This document shows, one piece after another, positions 1 through 8,746 of a DNA stretch of 64,000 nucleotides. Each line of letters opens with the position of its first letter. Positions within the stretch are counted from its first letter, which is position 1. The position numbers and the translations under genes were made by a program. The DNA comes from Chlamydia gallinacea 08-1274/3 (GTDB taxonomy: Bacteria; Chlamydiota; Chlamydiia; Chlamydiales; Chlamydiaceae): assembly GCF_000471025.2 (NCBI RefSeq), contig NZ_CP015840.1, forward strand, positions 124,001 through 188,000, given 5' to 3'. The notes beneath the pieces were generated by a model. The model was not told the DNA's origin and did not search any database. It worked only from the letters and a program-made list of their open reading frames with translations.

Positions 1-444
1 CTAATAGAAAAAGCAAAAGAGTTAGTAGAAAGTTATGAAAATCAAGCAAAACTTACTCAGTGGCTAGGGGTAGCAACTGCCACCTTAGGCATCATAAGCG
101 CTGCGTCCCCCTTAGTAGGTGAAGTTTCTGGTGATCGTATTTTAGAATTTCTTCAGAAAAACATGGGTCTATTTAAAAACGCTTCATCAAAAACCTTCTT
201 TAAAAGTGCTGGGAAAATCTGTTCCTCACTGTCTCAGCTCACTGAGGCCTCCTCCAAAATTTATGAACTAAAAGAAACAGCATCACGTACATTTGCAGAA
301 AATTACAAAGAGATCTTTAGAATAGAGCATGACGAAATCACACGATCAATTGAAGAAGTAAAAGATCATTGGAAAAATATGGATAACTTCCTATTACAAA
401 TACTACAAACAGAGCATGATGCTATTCGCAGCCTATACCAATAG
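1..444 (+). CDS. Type III secretion translocator-like protein, C-terminal part (CopD2/CT860 position)
   Basis: The frame is open from the first base of the window to a TAA at 442-444, so the true start lies upstream; 147 C-terminal residues are visible. It has a hydrophobic stretch at visible residues about 20-43 (WLGVATATLGIISAASPLVG), then a charged, probably helical tail rich in Lys/Glu. A hydrophobic segment followed by an amphipathic helical tail is the layout of YopD/CopD-type translocators. The neighbouring ispH and CPAF genes place it where C. trachomatis carries CT860, which is often described as a second CopD. The function rests on position and shape, not on a conserved motif I can point to. 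It converges on the methyltransferase gene with only 14 bp between the stop codons. Confidence 0.5.
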   Translation, partial: LIEKAKELVESYENQAKLTQWLGVATATLGIISAASPLVGEVSGDRILEFLQKNMGLFKNASSKTFFKSAGKICSSLSQLTEASSKIYELKETASRTFAENYKEIFRIEHDEITRSIEEVKDHWKNMDNFLLQILQTEHDAIRSLYQ

Positions 445-458
445 GTACTTACCTACAG

Positions 459-1187
459 TTATTTACGTATGTTTTTATATGCTGTTGTTTTCCCCCAGGG
501 AAAGCGTACATCGCAGCTCTTTTCTGTAAAAAAGAATTCATTCCCCTGAGGAAGAGAACTTAAAGGAAAGGAAATACTAATCACCATATTTCCAGACGAT
601 AAACTTTCACAAGCTTTTAATACTCTTTTCAAAACCTTCAAAGAATAAGAAGATCCATAAAAATAGACACAAGAAGCTTGTTCCAACTGTATTTCATCAA
701 AACTTTCTTGAAAAAATAATGTAGGCTGTGAAGATAACCATTTATGAAAGCGAGAAGCAAAGCAAATAAAAGCTGATTGATTATCCACTCCGATCACTTG
801 ACAACCAACAACATGAGAAAACCAAAAGCATGCCTTTCCTAATCCACAACCTAAATCATAAACAACATCTTTTGAAGTAATGCCAAACTCCGTGCTAATT
901 TTATTTAAAACAGACCAAGGAGTCTCTCCATAAACATTACCTTCATATAATAATGATGATTGTCCTGAGCGGCGTAAATGCGTATAAGGATTGTTTAATA
1001 AAGAATACATACATTTGGTGAGATCGTACAATAATAATCTAGGATAGCGTACATATAATGAACTCAGTAGATAAATGCTTTCTTGAATAAAAAAAAGAAA
1101 TCGAAAAATCCCTACTTTTAGTACAGAAATAAGGTTGACCAAAGACTTTCTATTTATAAATTTCTTTTGGAAGTTGAAACACAACAT
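459..1187 (-). CDS. Putative class I SAM-dependent methyltransferase
   Basis: A 242-residue protein. Residues about 105-150 hold a class I methyltransferase motif I (VVYDLGCGLGKACFWF) and, 20 residues on, an acidic-loop motif (VIGVDNQSAF), so SAM binding is likely. The substrate is unknown; the layout recalls Dot1-like or generic protein methyltransferases rather than an RNA enzyme, but I cannot decide. The N-terminus before motif I is hydrophobic and basic, which could mean a membrane-proximal leader. The chosen ATG overlaps the 3' end of ispH by 38 bp on the same strand, suggesting co-transcription and coupled translation. A shorter start at an internal Met about 60 codons in would remove the overlap. 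Confidence 0.6.
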   Translation of the reverse strand: MLCFNFQKKFINRKSLVNLISVLKVGIFRFLFFIQESIYLLSSLYVRYPRLLLYDLTKCMYSLLNNPYTHLRRSGQSSLLYEGNVYGETPWSVLNKISTEFGITSKDVVYDLGCGLGKACFWFSHVVGCQVIGVDNQSAFICFASRFHKWLSSQPTLFFQESFDEIQLEQASCVYFYGSSYSLKVLKRVLKACESLSSGNMVISISFPLSSLPQGNEFFFTEKSCDVRFPWGKTTAYKNIRK

Positions 1188-2079
1188 CTTCTACCACAAA
1201 TACGTCTTCTTGCACCTGCAAGTCAGGGATAAGTTCTTTTAACTTAGATACACACAACTGCACAACATACTCAGGAGTGGATGCTCCTGCTGTGATTGCA
1301 ATATCACCCGAATAATTTAAAATTTCATCAGAAATATGATCAGGACTATTAATCAACCTAGAAGGAATACCTCGCTTAGAAGCAATTTCTCGTAAACGGT
1401 TAGAATTCGAACTTTGGGCATCTCCAACAACATAAACAAAACGCACTCTAGGCAATACAGCTCGTAACGCCTCTTGTCGATTTTGCGTAGCGTAACATAC
1501 GGAAGAACTAGGTAAAGTAACTATTTGAGGGTATCGTGATTGCAATGCTTGGGTAATCTCACTGACATCATCCAAGCTCAGTGTAGTTTGCGTAACAAAA
1601 AATAGAGGGTCCTTAGGACCAAATTTTAGCCTAGATACATCGGCAACATTTTCAACTACAGTCACTTGTCTAGGAACTTCCCCACAGATTCCAATAACCT
1701 CCACATGTTTCTTTTTACCTACCAAAATGATATGGTACCCTCGAGATGCATATAACTTAACAGCCGAATGAATCTTAGTGACTAAAATACAAGTAGCGTC
1801 AATATCAATTAGATGACAGGCCTTTGCCTCTTCACGTACTTCGGGAGATACCCCATGAGCAGAGTAAATTACTCTAGAACCTTTGGGGATCCCTCTTAAA
1901 TCCTCAACAAAAATTGCTCCCCGCTGTTTCAAGCTATCAACTACATGCTTATTGTGGACAATCTCATGCTTTACATAAATCGGAGCTCCCCAAGTTTCTA
2001 AAGCTTTTTCTACCACTTGAATAGCACGAACCACACCAGCACAAAACCCACGAGGGCTGCAAAGTATTAATTGACGCAC
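1150..2079 (-). CDS. ispH: 4-hydroxy-3-methylbut-2-enyl diphosphate reductase
   Basis: Last enzyme of the MEP isoprenoid pathway: it reduces HMBPP to IPP and DMAPP with a [4Fe-4S] cluster. The 309-residue length is normal for IspH/LytB. The three cluster cysteines are visible at residues 13 (PRGFCAGV), 97 (DATCILVTKIH) and 195 (SVCYATQNRQ), and the GASTPE motif lies near the C-terminus. Translation starts at a GTG at 2077-2079 with GGAGAGG a few bases upstream; the N-terminus MRQLILCSPRGFCAGV is the expected one. It is preceded by the CPAF terminator hairpin, so it probably has its own promoter, and it overlaps the methyltransferase gene downstream. Confidence 0.97.
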   Translation of the reverse strand: MRQLILCSPRGFCAGVVRAIQVVEKALETWGAPIYVKHEIVHNKHVVDSLKQRGAIFVEDLRGIPKGSRVIYSAHGVSPEVREEAKACHLIDIDATCILVTKIHSAVKLYASRGYHIILVGKKKHVEVIGICGEVPRQVTVVENVADVSRLKFGPKDPLFFVTQTTLSLDDVSEITQALQSRYPQIVTLPSSSVCYATQNRQEALRAVLPRVRFVYVVGDAQSSNSNRLREIASKRGIPSRLINSPDHISDEILNYSGDIAITAGASTPEYVVQLCVSKLKELIPDLQVQEDVFVVEDVVFQLPKEIYK

Positions 2080-2098
2080 TAAAACCTCTCCAAAAAAT

Positions 2099-2129
2099 TA
2101 CCCTTAGAAAAGAATCTTTTCTAAGGGTA
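2099..2129 (-). terminator. Rho-independent terminator after CPAF
   Basis: Perfect inverted repeat with 15-nt arms (2099-2113 and 2115-2129; the tight centre opens into a short loop), followed on the minus strand by AATTTTTT. It sits 36 bp beyond the CPAF stop and 20 bp before the ispH start, so it ends the CPAF transcript. Confidence 0.85.
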
Positions 2130-2165
2130 TGCAGAATACCAGAACTTGGTATATCTAAGCTCTTA

Positions 2166-3956
2166 TTAATGTTGTTCTTCTGTAGATTTTTTTTGAGTTT
2201 CACTTATAAGCTTGATCATAATATCTTGTAATTTCTGCATATAATTTCCGAATTTTCCTGATTGTAGATCCTCATCGGTAATCTCCAAATATATATCAGG
2301 AGATACTCCTAAGTTCTCTATAAGCATACCATCTTTTCTTACAGCTAAAGATCCGGTTAAAGAACAATTTTTAATTCCCGTTCTGTTAGGAAATTCAACA
2401 GAAAATACAAACCCTCCGGCACCAGCTGTAGTATTACCTACAATGATAGCACGTCCATTATCTTTCAAAATCGAGGGGAATAAATCTCCACAAGAAAAAT
2501 CTTCTTCATTAATAATCGTACAAATGGGGTGAGTATATTGTACTCTAGGATGCGGCTGAACATGAGAAAACCCTAACAAAGGTATAGGAGTAGTAAGATT
2601 AATATTTCCTGAATTCCAACAATTCAACACTTGTTCTGAGAAAGATTGAATATATCCTGCTGCCATGATATCTATGGGATACCCTTCCATAGTCTCTCCT
2701 AAAGCAGCTACTGCCTCCCTATCTGTATCCACACCCTCAAGAAGATCCAACCAATGCAAAGCAGCATGTACTTCATCTTGTGTTAAAATCATTCTATGAC
2801 GAGGAGTTTCTAAAGGTTTATTCGTTAACATGGAAAGGATACTGTAAAGATAGAAGACACTCCCCCCAGGATTATTAGTTTGATCAATAATCAAGCCGTC
2901 CGTTCTTGTCTCTAATTCCCTAATGATTTCCTCTAAGTCTAACCAAGGGCAATCACGAGTGTCTTCATTAAGATCTGACAAGTCAGTCCAAGAATATGTA
3001 GAAATTCTAAGAAATCCTATATTGTAACTCTTCCCTAGGCTATCCTGGCAGGTGAAAACATAGGCATGGTAAGGGCCTTCCTTACATCTCCAAGTAATTA
3101 CAGGATATTCTGGTAAGAAACCTTTTTTGCTTCCGATATCGTAATTTCCTGCAGAACGACGCTTATACTCCTCGCGAAGCTCTTTCCAAAAATAAGGAAC
3201 CATCTCATTAGTAAATAAACATTTCTGACTATCTCTAACTAAAGATGAAGATTTTGCCTTACGCATATCTAACTTGGTATCCTTAATTAAAGGAGAAACC
3301 AAAGATAAATCCGTAATATGTTCAGGAGTATGACGCCATTTTACTCGCACGGTACGTACTAAACCACTAGGACGACGTACCTTCAAAGTTACCCCACCTA
3401 AAGGAACAGTATGTCCCATCGCCGCAGAACGAGAAAATAATGCGCGTGCTGCAGCCGCATAATCAGCAGCACTTCCACGACCTTGGCGTAATCCTTCAAT
3501 AACTTGACTTACAGGAACGCCATCCATTTCTAAAATTTCATCATGAACAGAAATATCCGAAGTATAAGTAAAGGATTCAACAACATAACATCTTCCTGTA
3601 CTACTAAGTTTTACTGTATAAGGTAGATAAGACCGAGAAGTCGCGAAAAAAGTAATTCCCGCGTGATAATCATTCAAAGCACTAACATAATCTGCCAAAA
3701 CACGCTGACAATATGCTGTTGATGGATTTTCTTCTAAAATTAATTTTAAACGAGCAGAATTCGTAGCATCTTGAAGATCCCAGCCGAAAAGAGTTTCTTT
3801 CCAGGGCTTGGGAGCATATTTCGTATTAAGTAAGTGCGCCAAAAAATCTAAATCGGCTGATGCATGTTGATGTACTAATGTCTTAGAAAATCCTGGGGAA
3901 CTCTGTATCCCAATAAATAAAGTACATAGTAACGCGGCTACTTTTTTCAATTTCAT
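2166..3956 (-). CDS. CPAF, chlamydial protease/proteasome-like activity factor
   Basis: Secreted serine protease of Chlamydia (CT858 family) that acts on host and chlamydial proteins. It is made as a zymogen and exported by a Sec signal, then reaches the host cytosol late in infection. The 596-residue product starts with a signal peptide (basic KLKK, hydrophobic core, cleavage probably near residues 20-25). Catalytic residues align with the known triad: His98 (NDYHAGITF), Ser488 (EEDFSCGDLFP) and Glu547 (IENLGVSPDI). A PDZ-like region spans about 120-210 and a tail-specific-protease fold covers 300-560. The ATG has AAAGAGGT upstream. It is transcribed alone and closed by a strong hairpin. Confidence 0.96.
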   Translation of the reverse strand: MKLKKVAALLCTLFIGIQSSPGFSKTLVHQHASADLDFLAHLLNTKYAPKPWKETLFGWDLQDATNSARLKLILEENPSTAYCQRVLADYVSALNDYHAGITFFATSRSYLPYTVKLSSTGRCYVVESFTYTSDISVHDEILEMDGVPVSQVIEGLRQGRGSAADYAAAARALFSRSAAMGHTVPLGGVTLKVRRPSGLVRTVRVKWRHTPEHITDLSLVSPLIKDTKLDMRKAKSSSLVRDSQKCLFTNEMVPYFWKELREEYKRRSAGNYDIGSKKGFLPEYPVITWRCKEGPYHAYVFTCQDSLGKSYNIGFLRISTYSWTDLSDLNEDTRDCPWLDLEEIIRELETRTDGLIIDQTNNPGGSVFYLYSILSMLTNKPLETPRHRMILTQDEVHAALHWLDLLEGVDTDREAVAALGETMEGYPIDIMAAGYIQSFSEQVLNCWNSGNINLTTPIPLLGFSHVQPHPRVQYTHPICTIINEEDFSCGDLFPSILKDNGRAIIVGNTTAGAGGFVFSVEFPNRTGIKNCSLTGSLAVRKDGMLIENLGVSPDIYLEITDEDLQSGKFGNYMQKLQDIMIKLISETQKKSTEEQH

Positions 3957-4073
3957 ATCGACCTCTTTCTATTAGACATAGAAATTCAATTAAGGAGGCA
4001 ACATGATAAAACTGATGAACGTTTAATTAAAACAAAGTTTTTAAATTTTTTTTTGAATTCGAAAAAGATGTGC

Positions 4074-5357
4074 CTACAACAGAGATATCATGACTCCATC
4101 AAGTAAGAAATACGCCAATAATCCACCAAAATAACTTACCAAAGCAATCCAGGATACCTTCTTAAAGTACCATAAGAAACTCACCTTCTCCATACCCATG
4201 AAAGCAACACCTGCAGCAGAACCAATAATAAGAATACTTCCTCCTGTTCCTGCAGCATAAGCAATCAATTTCCACAAAGTATCGTTTACAGGCGCTTGAT
4301 ACATTCCCATAGTTGCAGCAACAAGGGGAACATTATCCAGAACACTGGAAATAAGACCTATAATCACAGCAACGACATGTCTAGAAAATAGCTTATCCAT
4401 TGCTAAAGAAAAATCAGAAAGAACGTTAGCAAAAGTTAGCGCATTTACAGCAAGCAAAATACCTATAAAGAAAGTAATTGAAGCAACATCTATCCTAGTC
4501 AAGATATGTGGAATACGTAAATGATGACGATCCTCTCCATGAGGCGAATGTATCCAGTCGCTTACTAGCCATACTAAACCCAATCCCAATAACGCCCCCA
4601 TAAATGGAGGAACACCTAAACAAGCTTTCCACACAGGAACCATTAATAAAGATCCTAAGCCAATAAAAACAATCCACCCACTTCTTTTGGGAGATTGCTC
4701 GGCATCAACATTCTTACAAGCAACAGATTTCGAAGTCAGTGCTCCTTTAGAGCATTTCTTAAGGATAAATTGCGCACAAATCCCGGAAATCACTACACAC
4801 ACCAAACTAGGAACAAATAAAGAACTAATAATTCCCCAAGAAGTAATTTTATTATTAATCCATAACATTGTTGTTGTGACATCTCCTAAAGGAGTCCATG
4901 CTCCTCCAGCATTGACACTAATTACACAAATTGCTCCTAATAGCAGTCGCTCTTCTCGTGTTTTCACTAAACGCTTTAAAATAGAGATGATAATAATAAT
5001 CGAGGTCAAGTTATCCAATGCAGCAGATAAGAAGAAAGAAAAACCGATTAATACCCAAAGAAGTAAGCTTTGTGACTGGATGTCACAACATTGCATAATT
5101 ATAGAAAATCCTTTATGAGCATCTATAAGTTCAACTATAGCCATGGCAGCTAATAAGAAAAAAGTAACCTGAGCCATGTCGGCAATTTCTTCGGCTAAGA
5201 TCAAATGATCCGCATTAGGTATGTAAGAAAAACACACCAACCACATTAATCCTCCCATAACTAAAGCTATGGCGGATTTATTTATCCGAACAATGTGCTC
5301 AAAAACAATTGCAGCATACCCAAATAAAAACAGAGCACACAATTGAAACTTCAACAT
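4074..5357 (-). CDS. nhaD: NhaD-family Na+/H+ antiporter
   Basis: Polytopic inner-membrane protein of the ion transporter superfamily, at the CT857 position. The predicted product has 427 residues and about 12 hydrophobic segments. NhaD-like signatures include HIVRINKSAIALVMGG near the N-terminus, FFLSAALDNLTSIIIIISIL (asparagine/aspartate-rich transport helix) and the repeat-related SSVLDNVPLVAATMGMY in the second half. Role: sodium extrusion or pH/ion homeostasis by proton exchange. A start 15 codons further up (5402) is open, but the ATG at 5355-5357 has GAGGT five bases upstream while the longer start has no ribosome site, so I use the shorter form. A 117-bp gap separates it from CPAF. 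Confidence 0.9.
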   Translation of the reverse strand: MLKFQLCALFLFGYAAIVFEHIVRINKSAIALVMGGLMWLVCFSYIPNADHLILAEEIADMAQVTFFLLAAMAIVELIDAHKGFSIIMQCCDIQSQSLLLWVLIGFSFFLSAALDNLTSIIIIISILKRLVKTREERLLLGAICVISVNAGGAWTPLGDVTTTMLWINNKITSWGIISSLFVPSLVCVVISGICAQFILKKCSKGALTSKSVACKNVDAEQSPKRSGWIVFIGLGSLLMVPVWKACLGVPPFMGALLGLGLVWLVSDWIHSPHGEDRHHLRIPHILTRIDVASITFFIGILLAVNALTFANVLSDFSLAMDKLFSRHVVAVIIGLISSVLDNVPLVAATMGMYQAPVNDTLWKLIAYAAGTGGSILIIGSAAGVAFMGMEKVSFLWYFKKVSWIALVSYFGGLLAYFLLDGVMISLL

Positions 5358-5550
5358 AACTGACCTCGAAATAATTCCATGAATTAATCTACTCTTATTC
5401 ATAAGTTAGGTAAAGTAAGAAAAGTTCTATAGGTTAAAAAACTTCTTTCTGTTGCCAAATCAAAAATTTACTTTTAAAATTATTCTTAAATAGATCTTCT
5501 GTATCTCATGTCCTCCCCTTAAACTTTTATAGACAGAAGTAACGAACCAT

Positions 5551-5579
5551 TTGACAAAGATACTATCGAAAAGAACATA
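5551..5579 (+). promoter_or_regulatory. Candidate sigma-66 promoter of the SulP gene
   Basis: A perfect TTGACA at 5551-5556, 17-bp spacer, then AACATA at 5574-5579. Predicted start of transcription is near 5586, about 30 bases before the GTG start codon. The -10 match is only moderate. Confidence 0.4.
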
Positions 5580-5617
5580 ATGAAACTCTTGAATCTTGGA
5601 TTCACTTTAGGAGCCTT

Positions 5618-7318
5618 GTGAAAGTCGCCTTATCATTTAAGCATCTTGTTCCCAAACTTTATACCTGCATCAAGGAAGGCTATACCTTCAATACATTTAA
5701 AAAGGATGTCCTTGCAGGAATTACCGTAGGGATCTTAGCCTTTCCTTTTGCCATTGCTATTGCCATCGGTGTGGGAGTCTCCCCAGTTCAAGGACTATTA
5801 GCATCCATTATTGGAGGTTTCATTGCCTCAGCATTGGGGGGGAGCCGTGTATTAATCTCTGGGCCTACGAGTGCTTTCATCTCAATACTCTATTGTATCT
5901 CAATTAAATATGGAGCAGAAGGACTCTTCGTAATTACCCTAATGGGGGGGATTTTCCTTGTTTCCTTTGGGCTTGCAGGGTTAGGGACCTTCATTAAATA
6001 TATGCCGTATCCCGTAGTTACTGGACTCACTACAGGATTAGCTGTTATCATTTTTTCCTCTCAAATCCGTGATTTTCTCGGGTTACAAATGGGAGATAGC
6101 ATTCCTTCGGATTTCATTGCAAAATGGGTAGCTTATTGGGACCATTTATGGACATGGGACAGTAAAGCTTTTGCTGTGGGATTATTTACTTTACTCATCA
6201 TGATCTACTTCCGAAACTACAAACCACGCTACCCAGGAGTTATGATTGCTATTATCGTAGCATCTACTCTAGTCTGGCTTCTTAAAATCGACATACCTAC
6301 TATTGGAAGCCGTTATGGAGCCCTTCCACAGAAAATTCCTTTGCCTTCACTCCCGCACCTAAGTCTGACAAAAATTCTGCAAATTATGCCAGAAGCCCTC
6401 ACAATTGCCGTTCTTTCCGGTATAGAAACCTTACTCGCAGCAGTAGTGGCAGATGGTATGACGGGATGGCGCCATCAATCTAACTGTCAGCTTGTTGCTC
6501 AAGGGATTGCAAATATCGGTACATCACTATTTGCAGGTATGCCAGTAACTGGCTCACTATCAAGAACGGCAGCAAGTATTAAGTCAGGAGCAACAACACC
6601 TATTGCTGGTCTCATTCACTCAGTATTTATCTGCATAATTCTTCTTGTACTTGCTCCCTTAACAGTAAAAATCCCTCTAACCTGCTTAGCCGCTGTTCTT
6701 ATCCTTATTGCCTGGAATATGAGTGAAATTCACCACTTCATTCATTTATTTACAGCGCCTAAAAAAGATGTGATTGTTTTACTGACAGTATTTATTCTCA
6801 CAGTAATGACAACTATTACTTCTGCCGTACAGGTAGGAATGATGCTCGCAGCATTCTTATTCATGAAACAAATGAGCGATCTTTCGGACGTCATATCTAC
6901 AGCAAAATATTTCGATGATGACACTTCCTCAAAAGATGATGATGTATTCACAAAATCAGAAATTCCTGCTCATACAGAAATATATGAAATTAATGGTCCC
7001 TTTTTCTTTGGAATTGCTGATCGATTAAAAAATTTATTAAATGAAATCGAAACACCTCCGAAAATCTTCATCCTATGTATGAGTCGTGTTCCCACTATCG
7101 ATGCTTCAGCCATGCATGCCTTGGAAGAATTTTTCTTAGAATGTGATCGTCAAGGGACATTATTACTTCTTGCAGGAGTGAAAAAAACACCTCTTAATGA
7201 TCTTAAACGGTACCATCTGGATGAACTCATTGGTACAGATCATATTTTCTCCAATACCAAAAGCTCACTTCTATTCGCCCAAGCTTTAATCAACTTAGAA
7301 AATAAAGCATCTAACTAA
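5618..7318 (+). CDS. SulP-family anion transporter with C-terminal STAS domain
   Basis: Inner-membrane transporter of the SLC26/SulP family (CT856 position), 566 residues. About 10-12 membrane segments fill residues 20-430, with the family motif region GLLASIIGGFIASALGGSRV and SGPTSAF, typical of the substrate site. A STAS domain covers about 450-560 (FILCMSRVPTIDASAMHALE). Substrate is not readable from sequence; family members carry sulfate, bicarbonate, or C4-dicarboxylates. Start is a GTG at 5618 with TAGGAG eight bases upstream; the previous codons form a 13-codon leader frame whose stop overlaps this start (GTGA). The stop overlaps the convergent fumC stop by 4 bp. Confidence 0.93.
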   Translation: MKVALSFKHLVPKLYTCIKEGYTFNTFKKDVLAGITVGILAFPFAIAIAIGVGVSPVQGLLASIIGGFIASALGGSRVLISGPTSAFISILYCISIKYGAEGLFVITLMGGIFLVSFGLAGLGTFIKYMPYPVVTGLTTGLAVIIFSSQIRDFLGLQMGDSIPSDFIAKWVAYWDHLWTWDSKAFAVGLFTLLIMIYFRNYKPRYPGVMIAIIVASTLVWLLKIDIPTIGSRYGALPQKIPLPSLPHLSLTKILQIMPEALTIAVLSGIETLLAAVVADGMTGWRHQSNCQLVAQGIANIGTSLFAGMPVTGSLSRTAASIKSGATTPIAGLIHSVFICIILLVLAPLTVKIPLTCLAAVLILIAWNMSEIHHFIHLFTAPKKDVIVLLTVFILTVMTTITSAVQVGMMLAAFLFMKQMSDLSDVISTAKYFDDDTSSKDDDVFTKSEIPAHTEIYEINGPFFFGIADRLKNLLNEIETPPKIFILCMSRVPTIDASAMHALEEFFLECDRQGTLLLLAGVKKTPLNDLKRYHLDELIGTDHIFSNTKSSLLFAQALINLENKASN

Positions 7319-8697
7319 TGATTACCTACCATAGATTCAGGAATAACAAGACGATCAAATTCTTCCCCTGATAAAGCACTCATTTCCACACATGCTTCTT
7401 TTAAACTCAAATTTTTATGAAAAGCATGCAAGGCAATTTTTGAGCACTTGTCGTATCCTAAAACAGGAGTTAAAGCTGTAATTAGCATGAGCGAGTTATC
7501 CAAAAATTCTTTTAGACGCTGTTTATTCACACGTAATCCAGAAACAAAATAATCTGCAAAAGCATGCATACTCCCCGCAAGAATATCTACAGATTGTAAG
7601 AAGTTATAGATAATGACAGGTTTCATCACATTTAATTCAAAATTTCCCCTACTTCCAGCAATAATTACTGTTTGATTATTACCCAAAACCTGAGCACAAA
7701 CCATTTGTAATGCTTCACATTGGGTAGGATTAATTTTCCCAGGCATGATAGAAGAACCCGGTTCATTCTGAGGAAAAAAGAGCTCTCCTAAGCCACAACG
7801 AGGGCCAGAACCTAATAAACTCAAATCTGTAGCAATTTTTGTTAATGCACAAGCTAGAGTAGTTAAAACACCATGGGTATGTACTAAAGTATCATGATTG
7901 GATAACGCAGAAAAATAGTTCGATGCACGTACAAAAGGCTCACCTGTTTCCTTACGTAAATAGTAAATCACTCTATCTACAAATCCTTGAGGAACATTCA
8001 ATCCTGTACCAACAGCAGTTCCTCCTAAAGCAAGCTCATACAGATGAGTCAGAGAAAATGCCATGCGTTCTAGACATTGGCGTATTTGATTACTGTATCC
8101 CGAAAATTCCTGCCCCAAAGTCATAGGAACAGCATCCATTAAATGTGTTCTCCCAATCTTCACACAATCACGAAACTCCTCCCTCTTCGCATCCAAAACC
8201 TTTTGTAAATGCTCCATGGCGGGAATCAATTTTTTTTTTATATTCACCACAGCAGCGATATGCATAGCTGTTGGGAATACATCGTTAGAAGATTGTGACT
8301 TATTCACATGATCATTAGGATGAATCGGAGTTTTACTTCCTAAAATTCCTCCATGCCTTTGAATAGCTAAATTGGCAATTACCTCATTAACATTCATATT
8401 AGATTGTGTCCCACTACCTGTTTGCCAAACTTTTAGAGGAAAATGCTCTTCAAAATTTCCCTGCAAAATTTCAGCAGCAGCAGAAACAATCATGTCGCAA
8501 TACTTAGGTTCCAAAACACCTAAATCCCCATTAGCTTTAGCAGCACACTTTTTAATCAAAACTAGAGCTTGAATCACTTCACGAGGCATCACCTCAGGAG
8601 ACCAGGAAAAATACGTTTGAGAGCGTACTGTTTGAGCTCCATACAATTTGCCCTCGGGAACCTGAACTGTTCCCAAGCTATCCTTCTCTTGTCGCAT
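7315..8697 (-). CDS. fumC: Class II fumarate hydratase
   Basis: Oxygen-stable fumarase that interconverts fumarate and malate in the truncated chlamydial TCA cycle. The 460-residue length is standard. The superfamily signature GSSIMPGKINP (about 318-328) is intact, as are the substrate-site regions TGSGTQSNMNVNEV (about 98-110) and KIGRTHLMDAVP. The ATG at 8695-8697 starts MRQEKDSLGTVQVPEGKLYG, the usual fumarase N-terminus. It is divergent from the permease fusion (49 bp between starts) and convergent with the SulP gene. Confidence 0.97.
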   Translation of the reverse strand: MRQEKDSLGTVQVPEGKLYGAQTVRSQTYFSWSPEVMPREVIQALVLIKKCAAKANGDLGVLEPKYCDMIVSAAAEILQGNFEEHFPLKVWQTGSGTQSNMNVNEVIANLAIQRHGGILGSKTPIHPNDHVNKSQSSNDVFPTAMHIAAVVNIKKKLIPAMEHLQKVLDAKREEFRDCVKIGRTHLMDAVPMTLGQEFSGYSNQIRQCLERMAFSLTHLYELALGGTAVGTGLNVPQGFVDRVIYYLRKETGEPFVRASNYFSALSNHDTLVHTHGVLTTLACALTKIATDLSLLGSGPRCGLGELFFPQNEPGSSIMPGKINPTQCEALQMVCAQVLGNNQTVIIAGSRGNFELNVMKPVIIYNFLQSVDILAGSMHAFADYFVSGLRVNKQRLKEFLDNSLMLITALTPVLGYDKCSKIALHAFHKNLSLKEACVEMSALSGEEFDRLVIPESMVGNH

Positions 8698-8746
8698 ATA
8701 TCCATATCCCCTATAATTTTTGTTATCTGTCTTAATTTCTAGTAAG

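Noticed and set aside
4687-5118. 143-codon open frame antisense to the NhaD gene
   Set aside because: It mirrors the codon pattern of a well-supported transporter and shows no domain or ribosome site.
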